From assembly GCA_015231755.1 (NCBI GenBank), contig JADGAZ010000018.1, forward strand, positions 19,142 through 83,141: a DNA stretch of 64,000 nt, in the 5' to 3' direction. This DNA comes from Magnetococcales bacterium. GTDB taxonomy: Bacteria; Pseudomonadota; Magnetococcia; Magnetococcales; Magnetaquicoccaceae. The position numbers and the translations under genes were made by a program. Below are positions 44,871 to 52,957 of the stretch, piece by piece. Each line of letters begins with the position of its first letter. Position 1 is the stretch's first letter. Under the pieces are notes generated by a model, which was not told the origin of the DNA, did no database searches, and saw nothing but the letters and a program-made list of their open reading frames with translations.

Positions 44871-45431
44871 TCATCGGTCATCAGGACCGCCCCGCAGGAA
44901 TGACACGGCTTCCGCCAACGTGGTGATCACCTGACACGGCAAGGCCACCGGAGCGGACAAAGGTTGCCGCGCCAGCAACAGATTGCTCCCCACGCCGGCG
45001 GCGATTCCGGCCTGGATATCGCTCAACCGGTCTCCGATCAGCAAGGAGCCGGCCAAATCCAGTTGGAGTTCATCCCGGGCCGCCAGGATCATGCCCGGAC
45101 CCGGCTTGCGGGAAGGATCCTCCCGCCGATACACCCCCACCCCTTCCGTGGGATGGTACGGAGAAAAATAAACCCGGTCGATGGGCGCATCCTGACGGGC
45201 AAACTCCCCGTGCATCCAGGCGGTCAACCGGTGGAACTGCTCCTCAGTGTACAATCCACGACCGATGCCGGATTGATTGGTCACCACCACCAGCCGATAA
45301 CCCAGTGCACAGGCCTGACGGGTCAGATCGAAAATGCCCGCCACAAACGCCACCTCCTCGATCCGATGGACATAACCGCGATCCTCGTTGATCACCCCGT
45401 CCCGGTCCAAAAACAGCGCCCGTTGCATCAT
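44871..45431 (-). CDS. gmhB: D-glycero-D-manno-heptose 1,7-bisphosphate 7-phosphatase
   Basis: A 186-residue HAD phosphatase of the ADP-heptose pathway for the LPS inner core. Motif I is LFLDRDGVINED, motif II VVTNQSGIGRG, motif III SRKPGPGM, motif IV LLIGDRLSDIQAG. The cysteines of the zinc-binding loop usual in GmhB are absent: the loop reads YFSPYHPTEGVGVYRREDPSRK, which is the zinc-less variant. Two adjacent ATGs (45431 and 45428) are possible starts. Other heptose genes are not in the window. Confidence 0.88.
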   Translation of the reverse strand: MMQRALFLDRDGVINEDRGYVHRIEEVAFVAGIFDLTRQACALGYRLVVVTNQSGIGRGLYTEEQFHRLTAWMHGEFARQDAPIDRVYFSPYHPTEGVGVYRREDPSRKPGPGMILAARDELQLDLAGSLLIGDRLSDIQAGIAAGVGSNLLLARQPLSAPVALPCQVITTLAEAVSFLRGGPDDR

Positions 45432-45678
45432 CCGCGTCCCATGCTCACCGAAAAAAGCTGATCCAAAAAAAACGTTACTCCGGACCGAAGGCAGGCCATT
45501 GTCATTCTGGCCGGATCACCGTTTCGGCGCAAGCCCATTCACGGTGACCCAAACACACACCACCGAAAACACCATCCAACCTGGAATCGGCAGGATCAGA
45601 CGTGTTATCGTGGAGCCGTTTCTGATATGATTTTTTGTAACGACCGTATCACCCCGCACTCCGGCCAAAGGCACCCCG

Positions 45679-46302
45679 ATGATCTCCGTACTCTCGGAAC
45701 TCGAACAAGACGCCCTGCTGGAAGTATTGAACCTGGGCATGGGGCAGGCGGCGGACGCGCTTTCCCGCATGGTGAACGAAGAGATTCTGCTTTCCGTGCC
45801 CAGGCTGCACTTTCTGCCCTGGAGCCAGGCCACATCCCTGATCGGTCCCACCCCCGACGCCCTCATGACCGGCGTCAGACAACGGTTCACCGGTCCGTTT
45901 CACGGCTCCACCCTGCTGATCTATCCTCGGGAAAAAAGCCTGGAACTGGTGCGCGCCCTACTCCAAGACGAAGTCGAACTGGACGAATGCCGGGAGATGG
46001 AACAAGAAAGCCTCACCGAGGTGGGCAACATTCTGCTCAACGCCTGTCTGGGATGTCTGGCCAACATCATGGGGGTGGAAATCCTGTGCGACCTGCCGGA
46101 ATACCTGCAAGGCACCTGCGACGAACTCCTGAGCGAAGAGCGTCGCAACAGCGCCCACGAAGAACTCATTTTATTGTTGTTCGTGGATTTCGTCACCCAC
46201 GGGGACACGGTCAAGGGCCATGTGGTGTTGCTGTTCGACTCCTGGGCCATCTCCCGCCTCAAGCAGGAGTTGACCGGACTTCTGCACCGCTTCGACGGAT
46301 GA
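45679..46302 (+). CDS. CheC-like chemotaxis phosphatase-family protein
   Basis: A 207-residue protein with the two repeated CheC/CheX-type helices: DALLEVLNLGMGQAADALSRM near residue 10 and ESLTEVGNILLNACLGCLA near residue 118, matching the (D/S)xxxExGN pattern that dephosphorylates CheY-P. In the first copy the usual Glu-x-x-Asn pair is EVLN; in the second EVGN. The stop overlaps the hybrid kinase start (ATGA). Most likely it acts on the receiver domain of that kinase or on a CheY elsewhere. Confidence 0.82.
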   Translation: MISVLSELEQDALLEVLNLGMGQAADALSRMVNEEILLSVPRLHFLPWSQATSLIGPTPDALMTGVRQRFTGPFHGSTLLIYPREKSLELVRALLQDEVELDECREMEQESLTEVGNILLNACLGCLANIMGVEILCDLPEYLQGTCDELLSEERRNSAHEELILLLFVDFVTHGDTVKGHVVLLFDSWAISRLKQELTGLLHRFDG

Positions 46303-47927
46303 CTCCCATGACTCCTCCCCCCAGTCCGCCACCGCTCCCGGATCCATCCCTGCTCTGGTCCCTGGTGGAAGAGGCCGCCCTTGGCTGGATTCTCCTCGAC
46401 TCGCAAGCCCGGGTGGTCACCTGGAACCCCTGGATGGAACGAACCTCCGGCATCTCCAAAGAACAGATCCTGGGACACCCCTTGAGTGAACGGTTTCCGA
46501 CGCTGCGCCACTCCCGTCTGGAAAAGGCCATCGCCGACGCCTTGAACCGGGGATTGCCCGGTCTGCTCTCCCCCCGTCTGAACGCCCCCTCGCTGCCGTT
46601 GAAAAACGGCTGCGGCCAGACCCTGCACCAGACCATTCTGGTCAAGCCGGTGGAACCCAACGGCTTGGGACGTTACTGTTTCATTCAGATCCAGGACGTG
46701 ACCCACGCGGTGACCCGGGATCGACGCCTGCGGGAAAGCACCCGGGATCTGCGTCGCGCCAAAAGCACGACCGAAACGACCAATCGGCTCAAGAGTCAAT
46801 TTCTGCTCCACATGGGCCACGCCCTGCGCACCCCCTTGAGTACCATCCTGGGCATGGCGGAACTCCTGAAAAAAGCGGACGATCTCCACAAGGTCCGACG
46901 TCAGGCCAGGGCGATCCACGACTCCGGGGAGGCGTTGCGGAGCATTCTGGACGACATACTGGACTACGCCCGCATCGAAGCCGACGCCATCGCCCTGGAA
47001 ACCATTCCTTTCGATCCGACGACGCTCCTGATCGAAGTGAGCGAATCCATCGCGACCCGGGCCAGAGCCAGGGAGATCGATTTTCTCACCGACATTCCCG
47101 CGGATCTGCCATTCCGGCTCATGGGGGATCCGCGGTGCGCCCGTCAGGCGTTGACCCATCTGCTCCACCACGCCCTGAGCACCACTCCCCGGGGAGAGAT
47201 CCGGTTGACGGTACGCCATCTCAAAAACACGCACGGGGAAGCGCGGCTCGCATGTGTCATCCGCGACACCGGCACCGGTCTGGATGCCGCCGGAGTCAAC
47301 CGGCTTTTCACCCCGCTGGATCCGAACGACACCTTCACGCCCCCCCTCCACCCGGACGGACATCCCCTGGGACCCGCCATCGCCCTGGGTCTGGTCAAAA
47401 AGATGCAAGGCACCCTCGATGTGGAAAGCGCGCCGGGTCGCGGAACGATTTTCCGGGTTGAACTGCCCTTTTCCCTCCCATCCCGGCCCCAGGCTGCGCC
47501 CCTGCCCCCTCACCCGGAAACCGCCCCTCCCGTGAACCCCTCCCCCTTTCCCCGCGGGGTCAAGATCCTGGTGGTGGAAGACGACGAAATGAACCGGGAA
47601 GTGACCCATGGCATGCTCAAACGACTGGGGGTGATGGCAGAACTGGCGGGCAACGGGGAAGAGGCGTTGCGACAACTGGCCAGCAGCCGCTACGATCTGG
47701 TATTCATGGACTGCCAGATGCCCACCATGGACGGTTTCACCGCCAGTCGCCTATTTCGCGACGAAGAATCCAGCCGCCACAGCCATACCCCCATCGTGGC
47801 CCTGACCGCCAACGCCATGAAAGGGGATCGGGAACGGTGTCTGCAAGCCGGCATGGACGACTATCTGACCAAACCGGTGCGGGGGGATACCCTCAAACAG
47901 ACCATCCTGCGCTGGGTCCACTGGTAA
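46299..47927 (+). CDS. PAS-hybrid sensor histidine kinase with degenerate G2 box
   Basis: A 542-residue cytoplasmic protein: PAS domain (about residues 22-130, GWILLDSQARVVTWNPWMER), coiled linker, HisKA with His174 in MGHALRTPLSTILG, HATPase with G1 (DTGTGLD) but a modified G2 region (HPLGPAIALGLVKKM instead of GxGLGL), a Pro-rich linker, and a receiver (VVEDDEMNREV, phospho-Asp471 in FMDCQMPTMDG, Lys in LTKPV). Kinase activity may therefore be weak or lost, with the receiver still usable. The CheC-like gene overlaps upstream, suggesting that the CheC-like protein and this receiver work together. Confidence 0.9.
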   Translation: MTPMTPPPSPPPLPDPSLLWSLVEEAALGWILLDSQARVVTWNPWMERTSGISKEQILGHPLSERFPTLRHSRLEKAIADALNRGLPGLLSPRLNAPSLPLKNGCGQTLHQTILVKPVEPNGLGRYCFIQIQDVTHAVTRDRRLRESTRDLRRAKSTTETTNRLKSQFLLHMGHALRTPLSTILGMAELLKKADDLHKVRRQARAIHDSGEALRSILDDILDYARIEADAIALETIPFDPTTLLIEVSESIATRARAREIDFLTDIPADLPFRLMGDPRCARQALTHLLHHALSTTPRGEIRLTVRHLKNTHGEARLACVIRDTGTGLDAAGVNRLFTPLDPNDTFTPPLHPDGHPLGPAIALGLVKKMQGTLDVESAPGRGTIFRVELPFSLPSRPQAAPLPPHPETAPPVNPSPFPRGVKILVVEDDEMNREVTHGMLKRLGVMAELAGNGEEALRQLASSRYDLVFMDCQMPTMDGFTASRLFRDEESSRHSHTPIVALTANAMKGDRERCLQAGMDDYLTKPVRGDTLKQTILRWVHW

Positions 47928-48115
47928 TTCCCCCCGACTCCACCGCTGCATCGGCTCCCCCGGCCATTCCTGACCACTTGATTGTTCAATCATTATGATG
48001 GTAAACAAACACGCAGGCGCGACAACGGGGCAGCGCGCCCCTTCAAGCGGACTCCAACGACAAGCCGAAGCAATCCTGATCCGGCGCACCTCACCCCAGG
48101 CATGCGTATCCTCCC

Positions 48116-50470
48116 ATGAATGTTCTGCGTTCCATTCGACAATCCGTCAGCCACAAGATTCTCTTCGTGATCGGGTGCGTCGGCACGGTCGCCATGCTGG
48201 CGCTGGGTGTCATTCTGATCGGCCACATGAAACAATCCCTGCTCGAAGAAAATCAGAGCGCCGTCATCCGCATCGCCGATACCGCGACCCGGGGATTGCA
48301 GGCGATCATGCTGGCCGGTCAAGCTCCCATCGCCCATGATTACATGGACAAACTCAAAGAAGTGGAAGGACTGGAGACCATCCGGGTCTTCCGGGTCAAC
48401 GGCTCCGAGGCGTTCCTGCCGGAAAGCTCCGGCAGCCGCATCGACCCGGCGTTGACCACCCCTTTTCAGCAAACCCTGCAAGCCCAGCGACAAACCCTGC
48501 TGACCACCACCGGCCCGGACGGCATCGGACGCACCACCATTTTAGCCCCGATCGCGAACCGGGAACCCTGTCAAGCGTGTCACGGCAAGGATCATCCCAT
48601 CCGCGGCGTCTTTCAGTTGACCATCTCCCAAGGCGCCAGCGAAACCCGCCTGGGGGAAGCGAAAAGCGTTTCGGTGATGGTGATGATCGTGGCGATTCTG
48701 TTGTTGATCGTATTGATTCACCTGGTCCTGATTCGCCTGCTGCAAACCCCCATGGCCGACCTGCGGGCCGCCATCCTGCGCATCGCCAATGGGGATTTGA
48801 CCCATCACATTGCCATACCTACGGGCATTCTGGATGATCTGGGACACATCGCCACGGATTTCAACGCCATGACCCTCCGGTTCCGCAACACCATCCGGCA
48901 GGTCTTTCTCCAGACCCGTTCCATGGCCGCCTGCGTCGGCGATCTGCTGGAAGTGCGCAACGGACTGGCCACCGACTCCATGACCAGTTTCCGTCTGGCG
49001 GAACAGACCGCCCGGGATCACCAACAGGTGGAACAACAAGTCTCCGCCATTCAATACGCCATCTCCCAAACCGCCGAACAGGTGGGGACCATCGCGGCGG
49101 CCTCCGAACAGTTGTCCTCCCTGATCCATTCCATCGCCTCCGGGTCGGAACAGGCCAGCAGCAACATCAACACCATGGCCTCCGCCGCCGAAGAAATTAC
49201 CGCCAACATTTCCGGGGTGAACCAGAATCTCGCCCATGTGGACCAGTCGGTTTCGGCGGTGGCCGAAGCGGTTCGGGAGGTCACCGGTTCCATCGAGCAG
49301 GTGCGTCAACGCTGCCAGCAGGCCGGCGATGAGTCCCGACAGGCCAACGAAAAGGCCCAGGAAACCCATGACACCATGAGCCGTCTGGCCAACTCGGCCC
49401 TGGAGATCGATCAGGTGCTGGAGGTGATCAACAACATCGCCTCCCAAACCAACATGCTGGCCCTCAACGCCTCCATCGAGGCCGCCGGGGCCGGAGAGGC
49501 GGGCAAAGGGTTCGCGGTGGTGGCCAACGAGGTCAAGGAACTGGCCCGCCAGACCGCGGACGCCACACGCATGATCGCAGCCAAGATTCAAGACATTCAG
49601 GAACACACCCGCGAGGTGGCCGCCGCCACCACCGAAATCGCCGACCGGATCGAACGCATCGACGCCACCAACAACGAAATCACCCAGGCGGTGGATGAAC
49701 AGGCCCACAGCATCAACGCCATCTCCCACTCCATCAGCGAAGTCGCCAACGCCTCCGGTGAGGTGACCCGCTCCGCCGGAGAACTGAACCTCGCCGCCCA
49801 CGACATCGCCCGCTCCGCGCTGGAAGCGGCCAATGGCGCCGTCGAGGTGGCCCGCGCCGCCTCCGAGGCCTCCGGGGCCGCCACCCTGCTGTCCCAGCAA
49901 AACGAAACCCTCCACGCCTCGACCCAAAACATCTTCCAATCCGCCTCGGAAGCGGCGAACGCCACCACCAGCGCCAATCACAAGGTGGGCAGCATTCATC
50001 ATCATGCCATTCTGGTCAACGGCGCGATCCATCATGTCTCGCTGCTGATCGATTCGGTCTCGGTACCGGGTCGCAAGCTGGAACGTTCGGTTCATGACCT
50101 GATCATGCACCCCGAACCCTTCCCGGTGGAAAAAATCAAGGGCGCGCACCTCAAATGGCTCGGCAAGCTCGAAAACGTCATCCGGGGACGCAGCGACCTC
50201 AAACCCGAACAGGTGGCCAGTGGCCGGGAGTGCGATTTCGGCCTGTGGTATTACGCCGACGGCGAGACCCGTTTCGGAGAGATGGACATTTTCCAGCAAG
50301 TCGGGGAGACCCATCTGCAGGTCCACGAGGTAGCCCGGGAGGCGGTACGTCTGGCCAGTCGGGGCGACATTCAACTGGCGGAACAGAAAATGGAAGAGTT
50401 TAACGCCATCAAGGATCGACTGTTCGACCTCATGGACGAACTGTACATGGCCGCCTCCGCCCTGGATTGA
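48116..50470 (+). CDS. Methyl-accepting chemotaxis protein with CxxCH periplasmic sensor and CZB domain
   Basis: A 784-residue chemoreceptor. TM1 lies at about residues 12-36, a periplasmic sensor at 37-186, TM2 at 187-209, then HAMP and a long signalling coil with the hairpin tip [20 protein letters not shown]. The sensor has CQACH (Cys152, Cys155, His156), a covalent c-type heme-binding motif, so it may detect redox state or a gas through heme. The C terminus is a CZB zinc-binding domain ([39 protein letters not shown]), which in other chemoreceptors senses zinc and hypochlorous acid. Neither che genes nor flagellar genes adjoin it. Confidence 0.93.
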   Translation: MNVLRSIRQSVSHKILFVIGCVGTVAMLALGVILIGHMKQSLLEENQSAVIRIADTATRGLQAIMLAGQAPIAHDYMDKLKEVEGLETIRVFRVNGSEAFLPESSGSRIDPALTTPFQQTLQAQRQTLLTTTGPDGIGRTTILAPIANREPCQACHGKDHPIRGVFQLTISQGASETRLGEAKSVSVMVMIVAILLLIVLIHLVLIRLLQTPMADLRAAILRIANGDLTHHIAIPTGILDDLGHIATDFNAMTLRFRNTIRQVFLQTRSMAACVGDLLEVRNGLATDSMTSFRLAEQTARDHQQVEQQVSAIQYAISQTAEQVGTIAAASEQLSSLIHSIASGSEQASSNINTMASAAEEITANISGVNQNLAHVDQSVSAVAEAVREVTGSIEQVRQRCQQAGDESRQANEKAQETHDTMSRLANSALEIDQVLEVINNIASQTNMLALNASIEAAGAGEAGKGFAVVANEVKELARQTADATRMIAAKIQDIQEHTREVAAATTEIADRIERIDATNNEITQAVDEQAHSINAISHSISEVANASGEVTRSAGELNLAAHDIARSALEAANGAVEVARAASEASGAATLLSQQNETLHASTQNIFQSASEAANATTSANHKVGSIHHHAILVNGAIHHVSLLIDSVSVPGRKLERSVHDLIMHPEPFPVEKIKGAHLKWLGKLENVIRGRSDLKPEQVASGRECDFGLWYYADGETRFGEMDIFQQVGETHLQVHEVAREAVRLASRGDIQLAEQKMEEFNAIKDRLFDLMDELYMAASALD

Positions 50471-50639
50471 AGCAGATTCCGACGTTTTTTGCCTCTCTGC
50501 CGATCCGGTTGACGCCCCGACCACCCGGGCAAATCTTGCCGGAAGAGGGGCCCGTGGCGTCCTTCCCCCCCCCCGCCCATCCCCCTTCCCCACACCAAAA
50601 CCCCCGCCACGCCTGGACTGACACGATGACGCGGTGAAT

Positions 50640-50655
50640 TGGCATAAACTTGGCA
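50640..50655 (+). promoter_or_regulatory. Candidate sigma-54 promoter upstream of the GGDEF gene
   Basis: TGGCATAAACTTGGCA has the invariant -24 GG and -12 GC at the correct 10-bp interval, and matches TGGCA exactly at -24. One position of TTGCA is changed (TGGCA). It lies 84 bp before the start of the diguanylate cyclase gene. rpoN itself is encoded in this window. Confidence 0.45.
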
Positions 50656-50738
50656 ACAGACCACTTCGCACCCGATCACCGGCAAAAAGCATCGGGCAAC
50701 ATCCTGACATCCGCCGCCTTGTGCGTGGAGAGACCAAA

Positions 50739-51761
50739 ATGGGTATCAGCATTTCACTGGAAAACCGCCGCAGATTGATGATCGACCCCTCCTTGTTCGC
50801 CAAGAAACCCCGCGCCCTGGTGGAGGAGATCGAGGAGTATCGCAAGGAGACCGAGCGGCTCGGCAGAATCTACGATCTGCACCGACAATTGGGCGCGACC
50901 CTGGATCTGGACTCGATGATCGAGGCCTTTGCGCTCTGGCTGATCCCGGTGATGCCGCACAATCTGGTGGCCTACCGACGTTTTGGCCGTCGACTGCACT
51001 CCGCCTGTTCGTGTCACGGTCCGGATCGGCAACTGTTGCAGGAGATGGCCCAGGAGCTGATGAACCATCCCATCCACGAAAAACACTCCGGTGAACTGCC
51101 CACGGTGGGACGATTCTATCACCTGTGGCCGCTGGACCCGGATCACGACGACTGCCTGCTGGTGATCCATCCCTGTCCGGAACTCTCCACGGCGCCGTTC
51201 CTGCATCTGGAAGAAGAGGTGCTGGCGGAGTTGCGTGGACCTTTGGAGCGGGCCATGGCCTACGAGGATTTATACGATCAGGCGCGCCGGGACGCCCTCA
51301 CCGGACTGGTCAACCGTCGGGTCTTCGAGGAGCGCGCCGCCATGGAGATCGCCAATGCCAACCGCCACGGCCAGCCTCTGGCCCTGGCCTGTCTGGATCT
51401 GGATCACTTCAAGGCGATCAACGATCGTCTGGGACACGGGGAAGGAGATGTGGTGCTGCAAACGGTCTCCCAGACCTTTACCCGCATCGTGCGGGATTCG
51501 GACCTGCTGGCCCGGATCGGGGGGGACGAATTCGCCATGATCCTGCCCAACACCAGCCTGGAAAACGCCAGTCTGCTCATGGAACGGCTCTGCGGAGCGG
51601 TGCGCGCCCTGGACATCCGCGCTCCCGACTCCGCGCCTCTGGGGGTCAGCGTGGGACTGGCCCAGTGGCGCTCCAACGCCTCCTTAGCGGAATGGTGGGA
51701 AAGCGCCGACGCCGCCCTCTACCGGGCCAAGGCCATGGGACGTTCCCGGGTCTGCCATTGA
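50739..51761 (+). CDS. GGDEF diguanylate cyclase
   Basis: A 340-residue cytoplasmic protein starting at ATG 50739 with a GGAGAG site 6 bp away; the longer frame from GTG 50634 is rejected. The first 185 residues look like a GAF-type sensor (LGATLDLDSMIEAFALWLIPVMPHNLVAYRR). The catalytic domain has DALTGLVNRRVFEERA, LDLDHFKAINDRLGHGEGD and IGGDEFAM, so it should make cyclic-di-GMP. The RxxD inhibitory site is not evident five residues before GGDEF (DLLARIGGDEF has D-LLA-R instead). Cyclic-di-GMP may feed the NTPase-EAL protein at 35.5 kb and LapG-type control at 2.6 kb, though this is inference. Confidence 0.93.
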   Translation: MGISISLENRRRLMIDPSLFAKKPRALVEEIEEYRKETERLGRIYDLHRQLGATLDLDSMIEAFALWLIPVMPHNLVAYRRFGRRLHSACSCHGPDRQLLQEMAQELMNHPIHEKHSGELPTVGRFYHLWPLDPDHDDCLLVIHPCPELSTAPFLHLEEEVLAELRGPLERAMAYEDLYDQARRDALTGLVNRRVFEERAAMEIANANRHGQPLALACLDLDHFKAINDRLGHGEGDVVLQTVSQTFTRIVRDSDLLARIGGDEFAMILPNTSLENASLLMERLCGAVRALDIRAPDSAPLGVSVGLAQWRSNASLAEWWESADAALYRAKAMGRSRVCH

Positions 51762-51891
51762 CCCTTTGACAGGTGCCCCCAGGCCATCACGCGGCATGGG
51801 GGCCGGTTTCCCGGAAGTGTTGCTGGTTGGTTTCCATCCATCCTACCAAGAATGTCAGATCAAGTATTGACTATTACAAGACACCAGGTGA

Positions 51892-52245
51892 CTATTTGTA
51901 GCTGCGGATACGGTTGAGGTTGACCCATTCATCCCAATTATCTTCGTAACCATCGTAATGAATCAGCACTTTATTGTCTCCTGACTCCAGAGCTGAGGCT
52001 TTGTACCAAGTGTCTTTCCAATACACTTGAATGGCCACTCGGTCCATGGAGACCCATTCATCCCAGCTGTTTTCATAGCCGGTATAGTGAATCAGTAATT
52101 GGGTTCCGGAGACCTGACGGACTTCCGCGTCATACCATTTTCCTTTCCAGCGGACACGGGCATAGTCGCCACCTGTGATTGCCTGTGCCAGACTGGCCGT
52201 CATCAGAGCGCATGCAAAAACAAGCAGGACGAGTTGTTTTTTCAC
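51892..52245 (-). CDS. Small secreted protein with two chromo/tudor-like barrel repeats
   Basis: Starts at GTG 52245 with a GGAG site 7 bp upstream; 117 residues with a cleavable signal peptide ending SLAQA. Two near-identical repeats follow: VRWKGKWYDAEVRQVSG with LLIHYTGYENSWDEWV, and VYWKDTWYKASALESGD with VLIHYDGYEDNWDEWV. The W-K-x-W-Y-x-A ... I-H-Y-x-G-Y-x-x-x-W-D-E-W-V pattern is that of MRG/tudor-knot (chromo-barrel) domains, known from eukaryotic chromatin proteins and from bacterial secreted proteins of unknown role. A periplasmic location rules out chromatin binding; the ligand is unknown. A good promoter lies about 130 bp upstream. Confidence 0.85.
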   Translation of the reverse strand: MKKQLVLLVFACALMTASLAQAITGGDYARVRWKGKWYDAEVRQVSGTQLLIHYTGYENSWDEWVSMDRVAIQVYWKDTWYKASALESGDNKVLIHYDGYEDNWDEWVNLNRIRSYK

Positions 52246-52377
52246 GGTGTTTCTCCAAATCAGCGAAGGGTTGATTGGGTTTGTATTCGTCGATGTGAGA
52301 TCCAGGCAGCCCAATGTCGGAAATGGAATCAAACCATAACGAATTGGAACGCAATGGATCGGTTGATCATGTTGCAA

Positions 52378-52406
52378 ATATTGTATACTGGATCGTGACC
52401 AGTCAA
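52378..52406 (-). promoter_or_regulatory. Predicted sigma-70 promoter of the chromo-barrel gene
   Basis: On the minus strand, TTGACT at 52406-52401 and CAATAT at 52383-52378 are separated by 17 bp. This implies a leader of about 125 nt before the GTG at 52245. Confidence 0.5.
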
Positions 52407-52496
52407 GCATCGTGATATCGATTGAAGGTCAAGAGCCGCGCAGGGGGTAAAGCAGGTGCTTTGACATTTGACAGGTCTCTTCGGGTAAATTTTGTC

Positions 52497-52525
52497 TTGA
52501 CGGATAAGGCATGCTCTGCTATTGA
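52497..52525 (+). promoter_or_regulatory. Predicted sigma-70 promoter of the polysaccharide cluster
   Basis: TTGACG, a 17-bp spacer and TATTGA lie on the plus strand about 130 bp before the first polysaccharide frame. A second candidate, TTGACA at 52461 with GTAAAT after 18 bp, lies just upstream. The rest of the 52246-52657 gap has no gene and becomes clearly AT-rich after about 52500. Confidence 0.45.
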
Positions 52526-52657
52526 TTTGATTATCAATTGATTCGTTAATGTTGAAAAAATTGCAATTCTTTTTGTTATCGATATAATGAAAGGTTTTTT
52601 ATGGCTGATTTTCTCATTTTAAGTTGATGCTAAATCCTTCGTGGAAGCATACTCAAT

Positions 52658-52957
52658 TTGATCGTGCTCCGCAAGACAAAACAGAGTTGTCCTCAAGATG
52701 TGTGGGGATTGAGACGGATGAATGTCGGTTTGGGACATGATTGGACCGTCAACGAATACTACGCCGCGGCTGCCAAAGTGGTCGGTTATTCGGGAGGTTT
52801 CTACCACGATACAACCAAGCCCATCGGCATGAAACAAAAACAGGTCAGTGTCGAGCAGGCGCTCTTGTGGGGATGGAGTGCGAAAACCGCGTTGGAAGAG
52901 GGTCTGGCACAGACCTATGCCTATTATTTAAGGGAAAGAGATGGCCAATCCATTTAA
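52658..52957 (+). pseudogene. Truncated C-terminal remnant of a GDP-fucose-synthase-like epimerase
   Basis: The 99-codon frame (TTG at 52658) matches only the last quarter of GDP-L-fucose synthase/4-keto-6-deoxyhexose epimerase-reductases: MNVGLGHDWTVNEYYAAAA, VVGYSGGFYHDTTKP, GMKQKQV and GWSAKTALEEGLAQTYAYYL. The Rossmann half with its NADP loop and the catalytic Ser-Tyr-Lys is absent, and no frame upstream contains it. Recognisable similarity begins at about 52718, where the deletion or insertion junction should lie. The 3' end overlaps the next gene's ATG by 17 bp as in an intact operon, so the truncation is at the 5' side only. An intact parent gene would have made GDP-sugars. Confidence 0.75.

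Noticed and set aside
48542..50845. Long minus-strand open frame (about 767 codons)
   Set aside because: Antisense shadow of the chemoreceptor gene; low-complexity Gly/Val/Asp-rich product with no motif.
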